21,307 nucleotides of DNA, from assembly GCA_036405495.1 (NCBI GenBank), contig DASWXL010000135.1, forward strand, positions 1-21,307. The letters run 5' to 3'. Below, piece by piece: positions 8,118-15,623 of the stretch (positions are counted from its first letter, which is position 1; each line of letters begins with the position of its first letter). The position numbers were made by a program, and so were the translations under genes. The notes under the pieces are model-generated. The model was not told the origin of the DNA and searched no databases. It saw only the letters and a program-made list of their open reading frames with translations. Source of the DNA: DASWTL01 sp036405495 (GTDB lineage Bacteria > Bacteroidota > Bacteroidia > Sphingobacteriales > Sphingobacteriaceae).

Positions 8118-8522
8118 CTATCTGCGCAGATTAATTTGTTCGGAAATAATAAAAAGAGACGGATAATGCGGCCGCAGCTCATTCATGAACTTTTCGGCTT
8201 CCATCCGGGTACGGAAATCACCCACCCGGATCTTATAATTAGGCTGGATATAGCTGATATAGCTGCCCATCAGAGGATATCTGGCTTTGAAGCGGCTTTG
8301 GGCTTCATAGGCCTCGCTACGGTCGGCTCCGGAAAAGATCTGAACCCGGAAACCCTGCGTAGTGATAAGCGCCCCATGGGCGCTTTCCCGGTTCAGCTCG
8401 ATCCTTTTAGCGATCAGGCTATCGATCTTCGGATCCCTGATCACCGTTACAGCACCCGGCGTCTGCCCAAAAGAATTCGAGGTTAAGACCAACGCTAAGA
8501 TGAACAGGAACAAAGATCTCAT
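8118..8522 (-). CDS. Secreted SPOR-domain protein
   Basis: This 134-residue protein has a signal peptide (MRSLFLFILALVLTSNSFGQ, likely cleavage after residue 19 or 20), a short linker and a C-terminal SPOR domain from about 57 to 131. The domain shows GFRVQIFSG, a helix with EAYEAQSRF, YKIRVGDF and a second helix with EAEKFMNELR, which is the two-repeat beta-alpha-beta pattern of the fold. SPOR domains bind peptidoglycan strands lacking stem peptides, often at the division site. This protein lacks a membrane anchor or lipobox and so is probably a soluble periplasmic binder. It sits 11 bases after secA and directly abuts the amidohydrolase gene. Confidence 0.9.
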   Translation of the reverse strand: MRSLFLFILALVLTSNSFGQTPGAVTVIRDPKIDSLIAKRIELNRESAHGALITTQGFRVQIFSGADRSEAYEAQSRFKARYPLMGSYISYIQPNYKIRVGDFRTRMEAEKFMNELRPHYPSLFIISEQINLRR

Positions 8523-8533
8523 TTCACGCTAAA

Positions 8534-11500
8534 CTAGTCCATACCAACACCGTGGCAATTTTTATATTTTTTGCCACTACCGCACGGACAAGGATCATTT
8601 CTGCCGATCTTGTGCTCCACCCGTACCGGCTGCGGCTTTTGCAGCTCCCGCGTATCTTCTACTGGCATACCATTTGCGGATTGCGCTAGCTCTGGCTTCG
8701 AAGTTTTAAGTTTGCTAAGATCCTGCTTGGGCTCCGGACGGGCCTCTTTCACTTCTTCAGGCTCCTGCATGGGGATACCGCCCTTGAAGAGGAAGCTAAC
8801 AATGTCCTTGTTTACAGTGGCCAGCATGTCTTTGAACAGGTTGTAGGCTTCCATCTTATAAACAATAAGCGGATCTTTCTGTTCGTAAACAGCGTTCTGA
8901 ACCGACTGCTTAAGATCATCCATTTCACGCAGGTGTTCTTTCCACGCTTCGTCGATCAGCCCGAGAACGACACCTCGTTCAAAGCTTTTGAAGACCTCGT
9001 GACCGTTGGTCTCAACAGCCTTTTTAAGATTTGTCGGAACCTGAACGCCGCGGGTTCCGTCAGTAAACGGAACGACAATATTTTCAATATAATTGCCGCG
9101 CTCTTCATAAACGCCTTTCAGAACCGGCAGGGTCTGCTCAGCGATCTGATGCGATTTACGGTGATAGAATTCAGTGACCTGTTCGAATAGTTTATCGGTT
9201 AAGTTTGTTACCGGCGAATTTGCGAAATCCGGTTGGGAAACTTCCGGATCCACCGAAAAGACGCGGATCATTTCCAGCTGGAAGCCTTCGAAATTGTTGG
9301 TGTCTTTATATTCTGTTACGATATCTTCAACGACATCATAGATGGTATTATTAAGATCCAGGTCCAAACGTTCGCCAAACAACGCATTGTGGCGCTTTGC
9401 ATAGATCACGGTACGTTGTGAATTCATCACATCGTCATACTCCAGCAACCGTTTACGGATACCGAAGTTGTTCTCTTCAACCTTACGCTGTGCACGCTCG
9501 ATCGATTTGGTGATCATGGAGTGCTGAATTACTTCGCCCTCTTCAATTCCCATTCTGACCATGATGTTAGAGATCCGCTCTGAACCGAACAAACGCATCA
9601 GGTTATCCTCCAGGGAAACAAAGAACTGAGAAGACCCCGGGTCGCCCTGGCGGCCCGCACGGCCTCGCAGCTGTCTGTCGACACGGCGCGATTCATGTCG
9701 TTCTGTACCGACGATCGCTAAGCCTCCTGCTTCCTTTACGCCCGGACCAAGCTTAATATCGGTACCACGGCCGGCCATGTTGGTTGCGATGGTTACCGTT
9801 CCCGCCTGACCCGCCTCCGCAACGATGTCTGCCTCTTTCTGGTGTAACTTGGCGTTCAACACGTTATGTCTGATTCCGCGAAGCTTCAGCATCCGGCTGA
9901 GCAATTCGGAGATCTCGACTGAAGTGGTACCTACAAGTACCGGGCGTCCGGCCTGTGTTAAACTTACGATCTCGTCAGCTACCGCGTTATACTTTTCACG
10001 CATGGTACGGTACACCTTGTCTTCCATATCCTTACGCTGCGTCTGAACATTGGTAGGGATCTCGACAACATCGAGTTTATATATCTGCCACAACTCTCCG
10101 GCCTCGGTTGTTGCCGTGCCGGTCATACCAGCGAGCTTATGGTACATTCTGAAGTAGTTCTGCAGGGTAATGGTGGCATACGTCTGTGTCGCGTCTTCCA
10201 CCTTTACATTTTCCTTGGCCTCGATCGCCTGGTGCAGACCGTCTGAATATCGGCGGCCTTCCATGATACGACCGGTTTGCTCGTCAACGATCTTAACCTT
10301 CCCTTCGTCGATGATGTACTCCACATCTTTCTCAAACAGGGTATAGGCTTTAAGCAGCTGGTTAACTGAATGGATACGCTCAGACTTTATAGAGAAATCA
10401 CGCATCAGCTCGTCCTTACGGGCGATCTTATCTTCATTAGACAACGATGATTTTTCAAGTTCGGCGATCTCGGTACCAACGTCCGGCATCACGAAGAAAT
10501 TAGCGTCTTCGCCCGAAGCAGTGATCAGTTCAATACCTTTTTCCGTAAGCTCGACCTGGTTATGCTTTTCATCGATCACGAAATACAGCTCAGAATCAAC
10601 TTTAGGCATATCTTTACCCTGATCCTGCATGTAGAAGTTCTCAGTCTTTAACAGCGTCTGTTTGACACCGCTTTCGCTCAAAAACTTGATAAGGGCTTTA
10701 TTTTTAGGCAGTCCCCGGTGGGCACGCAGTAATGCAAGACCGCCGTCATCAACTCCCCCCTTTCCGTCATTGATCTGTTTTTTTGCCTCGTTCAACGTAG
10801 CGGTAATGTATTGTTTCTGGGCATTTACCAAACGTTCGATACGTGGCTTCAGATCATAAAACTCATGCTCGCCGCCTCTCGGGATCGGGCCTGAAATAAT
10901 TAAAGGCGTACGGGCGTCATCCACTAAAACAGAGTCAACCTCATCAACCATGGCAAAATGCAGCTTACGCTGTACCAGGCTGTCGGGCGACTGCGTCATG
11001 TTATCCCGCAGGTAATCAAAACCAAATTCGTTGTTGGTTCCAAATGTGATATCGGCCAGGTATGCTTTGCGGCGCTCTTCGGAATTCGGCTGATATTTAT
11101 CGATACAGTCGACACTCAAACCATGGAACTCGAAGACCGGACCGTTCCATTCGGAGTCACGGCGGGCCAGGTAATCGTTTACTGTTACGATATGAACCCC
11201 TTGTCCGGCGAGTGCATTCAGATATGCAGGCAATGTTCCGACCAGCGTCTTACCCTCACCGGTCGCCATTTCGGATATCTTACCCTGATGGAGCACTATA
11301 CCGCCGATGAGCTGCACATCATAATGGATCATGTTCCACGTAACTTCCGTTCCGGCAGCAAGCCAGCTGTTATGGTGAAGGGCTTTGTCGCCATTGATCA
11401 CCACGTTCGGTTTGCGGGTCGCCATATCACGGTCAAACTGGGTAGCCGTAACTTCAACAACTTTGTTCTCCGTAAAGCGGCGGGCGGTCTCTTTCATGAC

Positions 11501-11836
11501 CGCAAAAGCCTCCGGTAAAATTTCCATGAGCACTTTCTCCAGCTCCTGATCACGTTCTTTTTGAAGCTTGTCAACCTGTTCGTACAGGTCGGTTTTCCGG
11601 CTCATATCCAGGTCATCCGCCTCCGCCTGGGTCTTCAGGTCGTTGATCTGGCTGTCGATCCCGGCTAAGAAGGCCTGGATGCGTGACTTGAAATCAAGGG
11701 TTTTTTGACGAAGTTCGTCGTTGGTGATTGAAGAGAGTTTTGCGTATTCAGCTTTGATCTGCTCAACGATAGGCTGAATTTGCTTTATATCGCGTTCTGA
11801 TTTGCTTCCAAATAGTTTACTTAAGAATCCTAACAT
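8534..11836 (-). CDS. secA: Preprotein translocase ATPase SecA
   Basis: SecA drives protein export through SecYEG at the cytoplasmic membrane. Walker A is MATGEGKT (190-197), and the Walker B/DEAD-type motif is DEVDS (298-302) followed by DDARTPLIISGP. The second motor domain carries NMAGRGTDIKLGPGV and QLRGRAGRQGDPG. At the C-terminus the zinc-binding SecB/ribosome tail has C1083, C1085, C1094 and H1095 in DPCPCGSGKKYKNCHG. The length of 1,100 is longer than E. coli SecA (901). The extra sequence is mainly an insertion after about residue 318 (NAQKQYITATLNEAKK onward), which is usual in this phylum. The ATG gives the typical MLGFLSKLFG start. It heads the minus-strand cluster and diverges from purD. 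Confidence 0.98.
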   Translation of the reverse strand: MLGFLSKLFGSKSERDIKQIQPIVEQIKAEYAKLSSITNDELRQKTLDFKSRIQAFLAGIDSQINDLKTQAEADDLDMSRKTDLYEQVDKLQKERDQELEKVLMEILPEAFAVMKETARRFTENKVVEVTATQFDRDMATRKPNVVINGDKALHHNSWLAAGTEVTWNMIHYDVQLIGGIVLHQGKISEMATGEGKTLVGTLPAYLNALAGQGVHIVTVNDYLARRDSEWNGPVFEFHGLSVDCIDKYQPNSEERRKAYLADITFGTNNEFGFDYLRDNMTQSPDSLVQRKLHFAMVDEVDSVLVDDARTPLIISGPIPRGGEHEFYDLKPRIERLVNAQKQYITATLNEAKKQINDGKGGVDDGGLALLRAHRGLPKNKALIKFLSESGVKQTLLKTENFYMQDQGKDMPKVDSELYFVIDEKHNQVELTEKGIELITASGEDANFFVMPDVGTEIAELEKSSLSNEDKIARKDELMRDFSIKSERIHSVNQLLKAYTLFEKDVEYIIDEGKVKIVDEQTGRIMEGRRYSDGLHQAIEAKENVKVEDATQTYATITLQNYFRMYHKLAGMTGTATTEAGELWQIYKLDVVEIPTNVQTQRKDMEDKVYRTMREKYNAVADEIVSLTQAGRPVLVGTTSVEISELLSRMLKLRGIRHNVLNAKLHQKEADIVAEAGQAGTVTIATNMAGRGTDIKLGPGVKEAGGLAIVGTERHESRRVDRQLRGRAGRQGDPGSSQFFVSLEDNLMRLFGSERISNIMVRMGIEEGEVIQHSMITKSIERAQRKVEENNFGIRKRLLEYDDVMNSQRTVIYAKRHNALFGERLDLDLNNTIYDVVEDIVTEYKDTNNFEGFQLEMIRVFSVDPEVSQPDFANSPVTNLTDKLFEQVTEFYHRKSHQIAEQTLPVLKGVYEERGNYIENIVVPFTDGTRGVQVPTNLKKAVETNGHEVFKSFERGVVLGLIDEAWKEHLREMDDLKQSVQNAVYEQKDPLIVYKMEAYNLFKDMLATVNKDIVSFLFKGGIPMQEPEEVKEARPEPKQDLSKLKTSKPELAQSANGMPVEDTRELQKPQPVRVEHKIGRNDPCPCGSGKKYKNCHGVGMD

Positions 11837-11914
11837 AGTATGTGCTGTAAAAACGTCAATGCTTCAACAATTACGCCATGGGTGCCGCTAAAGCCAAATT
11901 GACATGTAAGTTTT

Positions 11915-11922
11915 CAAAATTA
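11915..11922 (-). promoter_or_regulatory. Candidate -7 element for secA
   Basis: Minus-strand TAATTTTG matches TAnnTTTG fully and would give a leader of about 70 bases, similar to the arrangement proposed at 619-626. No convincing -33 TTG is seen. Confidence 0.35.
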
Positions 11923-12000
11923 CAGGAAATTAGTGAATTAGTTAACGACACAGCGACACTAATTATAATTCCAAAGTTCCACCATCTTAATTCATTTTAT

Positions 12001-12008
12001 GATATTTG
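12001..12008 (+). promoter_or_regulatory. Candidate -7 element immediately before purD
   Basis: GATATTTG matches TAnnTTTG except the first base and ends just 4 bases before the purD ATG. If used, the purD message would be leaderless. No -33 TTG is obvious. Confidence 0.3.
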
Positions 12009-12012
12009 CGGC

Positions 12013-13296
12013 ATGAATATCCTTTTACTCGGCTCGGGCGGAAGAGAAAGCGCCTTTGCATGGAAAATCGCCCAGAGTGCCCACTGCACGCAATTATATA
12101 TTGCCCCCGGCAACGCCGGCACAGAAACGTACGGAATAAACGTGCCGGTCAGCGCTACTGATTTCGAAGCCATTAAAACCTTCGTTCTGGAAAATAAAAT
12201 TGCCATGGTTGTGGTTGGTCCCGAAGAGCCGCTTGTAAGAGGGATCCATGATTTCTTTTTAGATGACGACGACCTGAAAAAGATTCCGGTGATCGGTCCG
12301 CAGAAACAGGGTGCCATGCTTGAGGGAAGCAAGGATTTTTCCAAGCGATTCATGCAGCGCTACAATATCCCGACCGCATCGTCGCGATCGTTCACGGTTG
12401 AAACATTAGCAGAAGGCATACACTATCTTGAAACGCAAACATTGCCTATTGTATTAAAAGCGGACGGTTTAGCTGCCGGCAAAGGGGTAGTGATAGCAGA
12501 AACACTTGAAGAAGCAAAGGAGGAACTCACCTCCATGCTTAAAGACTCGAAATTCGGAGCAGCCAGTAAAACGGTGCTGATCGAGCAGTTCCTGCAGGGT
12601 ATCGAGCTTTCTGTTTTTGTACTTACGGACGGGAGCAACTACAAGATACTGCCCGAAGCTAAAGACTATAAACGCATTGGAGAAGGTGACAAAGGCCTTA
12701 ATACCGGCGGTATGGGATCGGTTTCGCCGGTGCCGTTTGCCAATCTGGAGTTTATGCAGAAAGTTGAACAGCGCATCGTGATCCCGACCATAAATGGCCT
12801 GAAGGCGGAAAATATCCCATATAAAGGCTTCATCTTCATCGGCCTGATGAACGTCGGCGGAGAGCCTTATGTGATCGAGTATAATGTGCGCATGGGTGAC
12901 CCTGAGACCGAGAGTGTCCTTCCGAGAATCGAAAATGACCTTGTCGAACTGCTTATGGCAGTTGCCGACGGGACTCTGGCTAATATCCAGCTTCGGATCT
13001 CACTGAAAACTGCCGCAACGGTAGTTTTGGTTGCTGGGGGATATCCCGGCGAATACCTGAAAGGCAAGGCTATTTCAGGCTTCCACAATGTTCGCGACTC
13101 GCTGGTATTCCACGCCGGAACGGAAAAGGAAAATGATGAAGTCAAAACATCCGGAGGGCGGGTTATTGCCGTGACATCTGTACAGGATACGCTGTTCGAC
13201 TCATTACAACAGGCTGTGGCCGATGCCGGCAGGATCTATTACGACGGACGCTATTTCAGAAACGACATTGGCTTCGACCTGATGAAATTGCTTTAA
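12013..13296 (+). CDS. purD: Phosphoribosylamine-glycine ligase (GAR synthetase)
   Basis: This enzyme joins glycine to 5-phosphoribosylamine with ATP, the second step of de novo purine synthesis. From ATG 12013 it has 427 residues, the normal length. The frame stays open 135 bases upstream, but that extension lacks family resemblance, and MNILLLGSGGRESAFAWK is the typical N-terminus. Visible motifs are VGPEEPLVRGI (68-78), GPQKQGAMLEGSKDFSKRFM (95-114), ATP-grasp KADGLAAGKGVV (149-160), LNTGGMGSVSPVP (229-241), and the GARS signature RMGDPETES (293-301). The usual GGREHALAW reads GGRESAFAW here; His to Ser may be a lineage variant. It is divergent from secA and monocistronic, ending in a hairpin that includes the stop codon. 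Confidence 0.97.
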   Translation: MNILLLGSGGRESAFAWKIAQSAHCTQLYIAPGNAGTETYGINVPVSATDFEAIKTFVLENKIAMVVVGPEEPLVRGIHDFFLDDDDLKKIPVIGPQKQGAMLEGSKDFSKRFMQRYNIPTASSRSFTVETLAEGIHYLETQTLPIVLKADGLAAGKGVVIAETLEEAKEELTSMLKDSKFGAASKTVLIEQFLQGIELSVFVLTDGSNYKILPEAKDYKRIGEGDKGLNTGGMGSVSPVPFANLEFMQKVEQRIVIPTINGLKAENIPYKGFIFIGLMNVGGEPYVIEYNVRMGDPETESVLPRIENDLVELLMAVADGTLANIQLRISLKTAATVVLVAGGYPGEYLKGKAISGFHNVRDSLVFHAGTEKENDEVKTSGGRVIAVTSVQDTLFDSLQQAVADAGRIYYDGRYFRNDIGFDLMKLL

Positions 13297-13317
13297 TGGG
13301 GAAAAACTTCCCCATTA
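13294..13317 (+). terminator. Perfect 10-bp hairpin containing the purD stop codon
   Basis: TAATGGGGAA (13294-13303) and TTCCCCATTA (13308-13317) pair perfectly over a 4-base AAAC loop. The first three bases are the purD TAA. No T-run follows, so this may be a factor-assisted terminator or an RNA-end stabiliser rather than a classic intrinsic terminator. Confidence 0.6.
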
Positions 13318-13462
13318 CATCCCGCAAAAACCGCACACTTCTTACAACATGCCCGCACATCGAATTGTAAACGCCATATAACCCTCTGATTTACCGCCAC
13401 ATCAGGCTGTTTCTATACGCACAGAACATTTGGCATAATGTTTCCGTAATAACCGCTGAATA

Positions 13463-14308
13463 ATGGATCGTGGAAAGGACTTTATGAGAGTGGTGTTTGC
13501 AATAGTTTCTTTATTAATGGCGATGTTATTGGCCCATGAAGCCGTATTGGCCGATAATTTAATTAAGAGGAAACCGGCACCTAAGACAGACACGATCAGG
13601 CGAGTAACAGTCAGGGTTATAGCCAGGGAAAGGCCGACGAATTACGACAGTATTTTCCATGCCCAGCCAACCGGTGTAGCGCGAACGGCCGCGAACACCA
13701 AAAGATCAGCGGTTTCCGTGCCAAAAAGGGTTAATAAGTCATCAGCCGGGCGGTATCCAAAACGGTTGACGACAGATCGTCCTTCCCGAAAACCTGAAAA
13801 TACCGGCGCTTTTACACAAAAGCGAACTGCGGTTGAATCAGCGCCCCAAAAACAGGCGCCCAAGCCGGCAAAGAAACCTTCCCTGCCGCCGTCAAAAACG
13901 CTACTGGCAGCCAGCACCGGCTCTGTCGGTAGCACCCAGGTTAACGAAGAAAAAACGGCCGCGAACAACCTGTTCGCAGAAGCCGGTGAGCCGGAGCAGC
14001 TGCAGGCAGATGTACCATCGGGCCCGGTGGAAACTCCGGTAAAAACAGAACCAGCCGTACGCGAACCGCAGCGTGCCGGAATTGCGGACAGCGCATTACC
14101 GGATGACAGTGATCTCACGGCAATAGCGAACAGCCGTGTAAATGACTTTTCTATTGAAAACTCGCCAAAAGCAAATAAGATCAGCTACATGTGGATCGGC
14201 TTCGTTCTTTTGCTCGCCGGAGTGGTTCTGGGCTTAGTGTTCGGCCGAACAGCGTTCATGATATCGGCGGTCGGCGTCGTCTTTCTGATAATCGGCTTTA
14301 TGATCTGA
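13463..14308 (+). CDS. Orphan exported protein: basic linker plus C-terminal membrane hairpin
   Basis: The protein has 281 residues from ATG 13463. A second ATG at 13484 has an unusually good AAGGA five bases upstream and may be the true start (274 residues). A hydrophobic signal (FAIVSLLMAMLLAHEAVLA) is followed by a long low-complexity region of about 200 residues. That region is rich in Lys, Arg, Pro, Ala, Ser and Thr at first (pI strongly basic around 35-145) and acidic later (about 160-225). The C-terminus (242-281) forms two back-to-back hydrophobic helices, MWIGFVLLLAGVVLGLVF and FMISAVGVVFLIIGFMI, separated by GRTA. The protein may thus be anchored by its C-terminus with a disordered periplasmic stretch. 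I recognise no family. It is transcribed alone between two terminators. Confidence 0.75.
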   Translation: MDRGKDFMRVVFAIVSLLMAMLLAHEAVLADNLIKRKPAPKTDTIRRVTVRVIARERPTNYDSIFHAQPTGVARTAANTKRSAVSVPKRVNKSSAGRYPKRLTTDRPSRKPENTGAFTQKRTAVESAPQKQAPKPAKKPSLPPSKTLLAASTGSVGSTQVNEEKTAANNLFAEAGEPEQLQADVPSGPVETPVKTEPAVREPQRAGIADSALPDDSDLTAIANSRVNDFSIENSPKANKISYMWIGFVLLLAGVVLGLVFGRTAFMISAVGVVFLIIGFMI

Positions 14309-14326
14309 ACCGGCTGTATCCATAAA

Positions 14327-14353
14327 AAAAGCCACTCTGAATGAATGGCTTTT
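14327..14353. terminator. Bidirectional intrinsic terminator
   Basis: AAAAGCCA (14327-14334) pairs with TGGCTTTT (14346-14353) over an 11-base loop. On the minus strand the stem runs into a stretch of T (complement of the A-run 14324-14330), and on the plus strand into TTTTCTT. It lies between the convergent orphan protein gene and the thioredoxin gene, ending both. Confidence 0.8.
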
Positions 14354-14388
14354 CTTGACGGGTCCGGCATCGGATGCAAACGGAAGCG

Positions 14389-15534
14389 CTACTTCTTACC
14401 CAGCACTTCCTCCAGCTTCTGACCCAGGTCATCGGCCCGCAGATTTTTGGCAACGATCCTGCCTTTCGGATCAATTAAATAATTCTGCGGGATCGCTACT
14501 ATTCCGTACTGAACCGCAACAGCGTTATTGAAGTAGTTCAGATCTGACACATGCGTCCAGGTCAGCTGATCATCTTTAATGGCCTGCAGCCACTTGTCTT
14601 TAGCATTTTCCCGATCCAGCGAAACACCCAGAACGGTAAAATTTCTGTCCTTATACTTGTTGTAGTTGGCCACTACGTTGGGATTTTCCTGGCGGCACGG
14701 CCCGCACCATGATGCCCAGAAGTCGAGCAGAACATATTTCCCACGAAAATCAGAAAGCTTCACCGGTTTTCCGGCAGTATCGGCTTGCGTGAAGTCAGGC
14801 GCTATAGCCCCTATTGCGGTTACCTTAGCCTTTTCAATCGTCTCAGCAAACTCCTTCCCTGCCGGAGTCTCCTTAAGCGACGGGTCAAGTGCGGCGTACA
14901 AAGGCTCAACTTCAGCCGGTTCAGGATAGTATCCTCCATAAGAAAGCAGGGTGATAAGGCTTACGTAAGATTTTGGATTTGCCTTAATGAATTTCGCTGA
15001 AACTTCCTTTTCCTCTTTCTGAATGACCTCAAGTTTTTTTGTCAGCTCTTCGCGGTACTCAGGCGACTGCTGTTTTTCTTCCGGCGCTGCCGCAAATTCG
15101 GCATTCAGCGCCTTCATTTTCGCTTTTACAGGCTCGAGGGCAACCTGAAGCCTCGAATAATCAGCGTTGAGGGGCGAGCCTGTGATCTTCGCCGTCGACA
15201 CGGAGTCCTTACCCGAGATGGTGATTTCGCCCTTTTCGAGATAGAGGTTCAGCACGTCGGCGGTACGCTGTTTCCTGACATTTGTCCAGCCGGAACCCTT
15301 TGCATCGAGTACCAGCGTTGCCCTGGCAGGCGCCGTGACATGGCCCTTGAATTCAAATACTCCGTTTTTGAGTACCGCCGAATCGGTTATACTGGCGGTT
15401 TCCGTACGGTAAAGCAAATATGCCTTAGCCGGCGGATTATACAAGCCGATCTTGCTCTTTATGGTAAAGCTGCCTTCCTGTGCAAAGGCAAGGGCGGGCA
15501 GCGAAGTTAACAGAACACTAAATAGTTTTTTCAT
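14389..15534 (-). CDS. TlpA/ResA-type periplasmic thioredoxin with DUF4369-like N-terminal domain
   Basis: This protein has 381 residues from ATG 15534; the upstream in-frame codon at 15543 is GTG and less likely. The signal peptide MKKLFSVLLTSLPALAFA is followed by QEG. Residues about 22-115 form a beta-rich DUF4369-like domain (FTIKSKIGLYNPPAKAYLLY, DSAVLKNGVFEFKG). A helical, Glu/Lys-rich linker covers about 125-240. The C-terminal AhpC/TSA-thioredoxin domain covers about 245-381, with IAPDFTQADTAGKPVKLSDF, active site WCGPC (C277, C280), and cis-Pro P349 in AIPQNYLIDP. It probably acts as a thiol-disulfide oxidoreductase in the periplasm; these multi-copy Bacteroidota proteins have varied partners. 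It lies 89 bases after the arginase-like gene on the same strand, so cotranscription is possible but not shown. Confidence 0.93.
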   Translation of the reverse strand: MKKLFSVLLTSLPALAFAQEGSFTIKSKIGLYNPPAKAYLLYRTETASITDSAVLKNGVFEFKGHVTAPARATLVLDAKGSGWTNVRKQRTADVLNLYLEKGEITISGKDSVSTAKITGSPLNADYSRLQVALEPVKAKMKALNAEFAAAPEEKQQSPEYREELTKKLEVIQKEEKEVSAKFIKANPKSYVSLITLLSYGGYYPEPAEVEPLYAALDPSLKETPAGKEFAETIEKAKVTAIGAIAPDFTQADTAGKPVKLSDFRGKYVLLDFWASWCGPCRQENPNVVANYNKYKDRNFTVLGVSLDRENAKDKWLQAIKDDQLTWTHVSDLNYFNNAVAVQYGIVAIPQNYLIDPKGRIVAKNLRADDLGQKLEEVLGKK

Positions 15535-15623
15535 GATTATCACTCTCTTAAGTAAACTCTGGCAGATTTGCAGAAATTAAATGTAGGTGAAAATCACTAT
15601 AATAAAAAGAAACAATAGAATTA

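Noticed and set aside
8534..11836. SecA length of 1,100 residues as evidence of an inserted foreign domain
   Set aside because: The extra segment after about residue 318 is usual for SecA in Bacteroidota and blends smoothly with the flanks.
11878..12012. An N-terminal extension of purD by 45 codons
   Set aside because: The extension has no PurD resemblance. The ATG at 12013 gives the standard N-terminus, and the extension would run through the secA promoter region.
13642..14118. A 158-codon antisense ORF inside the orphan exported protein gene
   Set aside because: It is a mirror of the low-complexity, GC-richer coding region, with no signal, motif or start context of its own. The plus-strand frame has a signal peptide and membrane helices.
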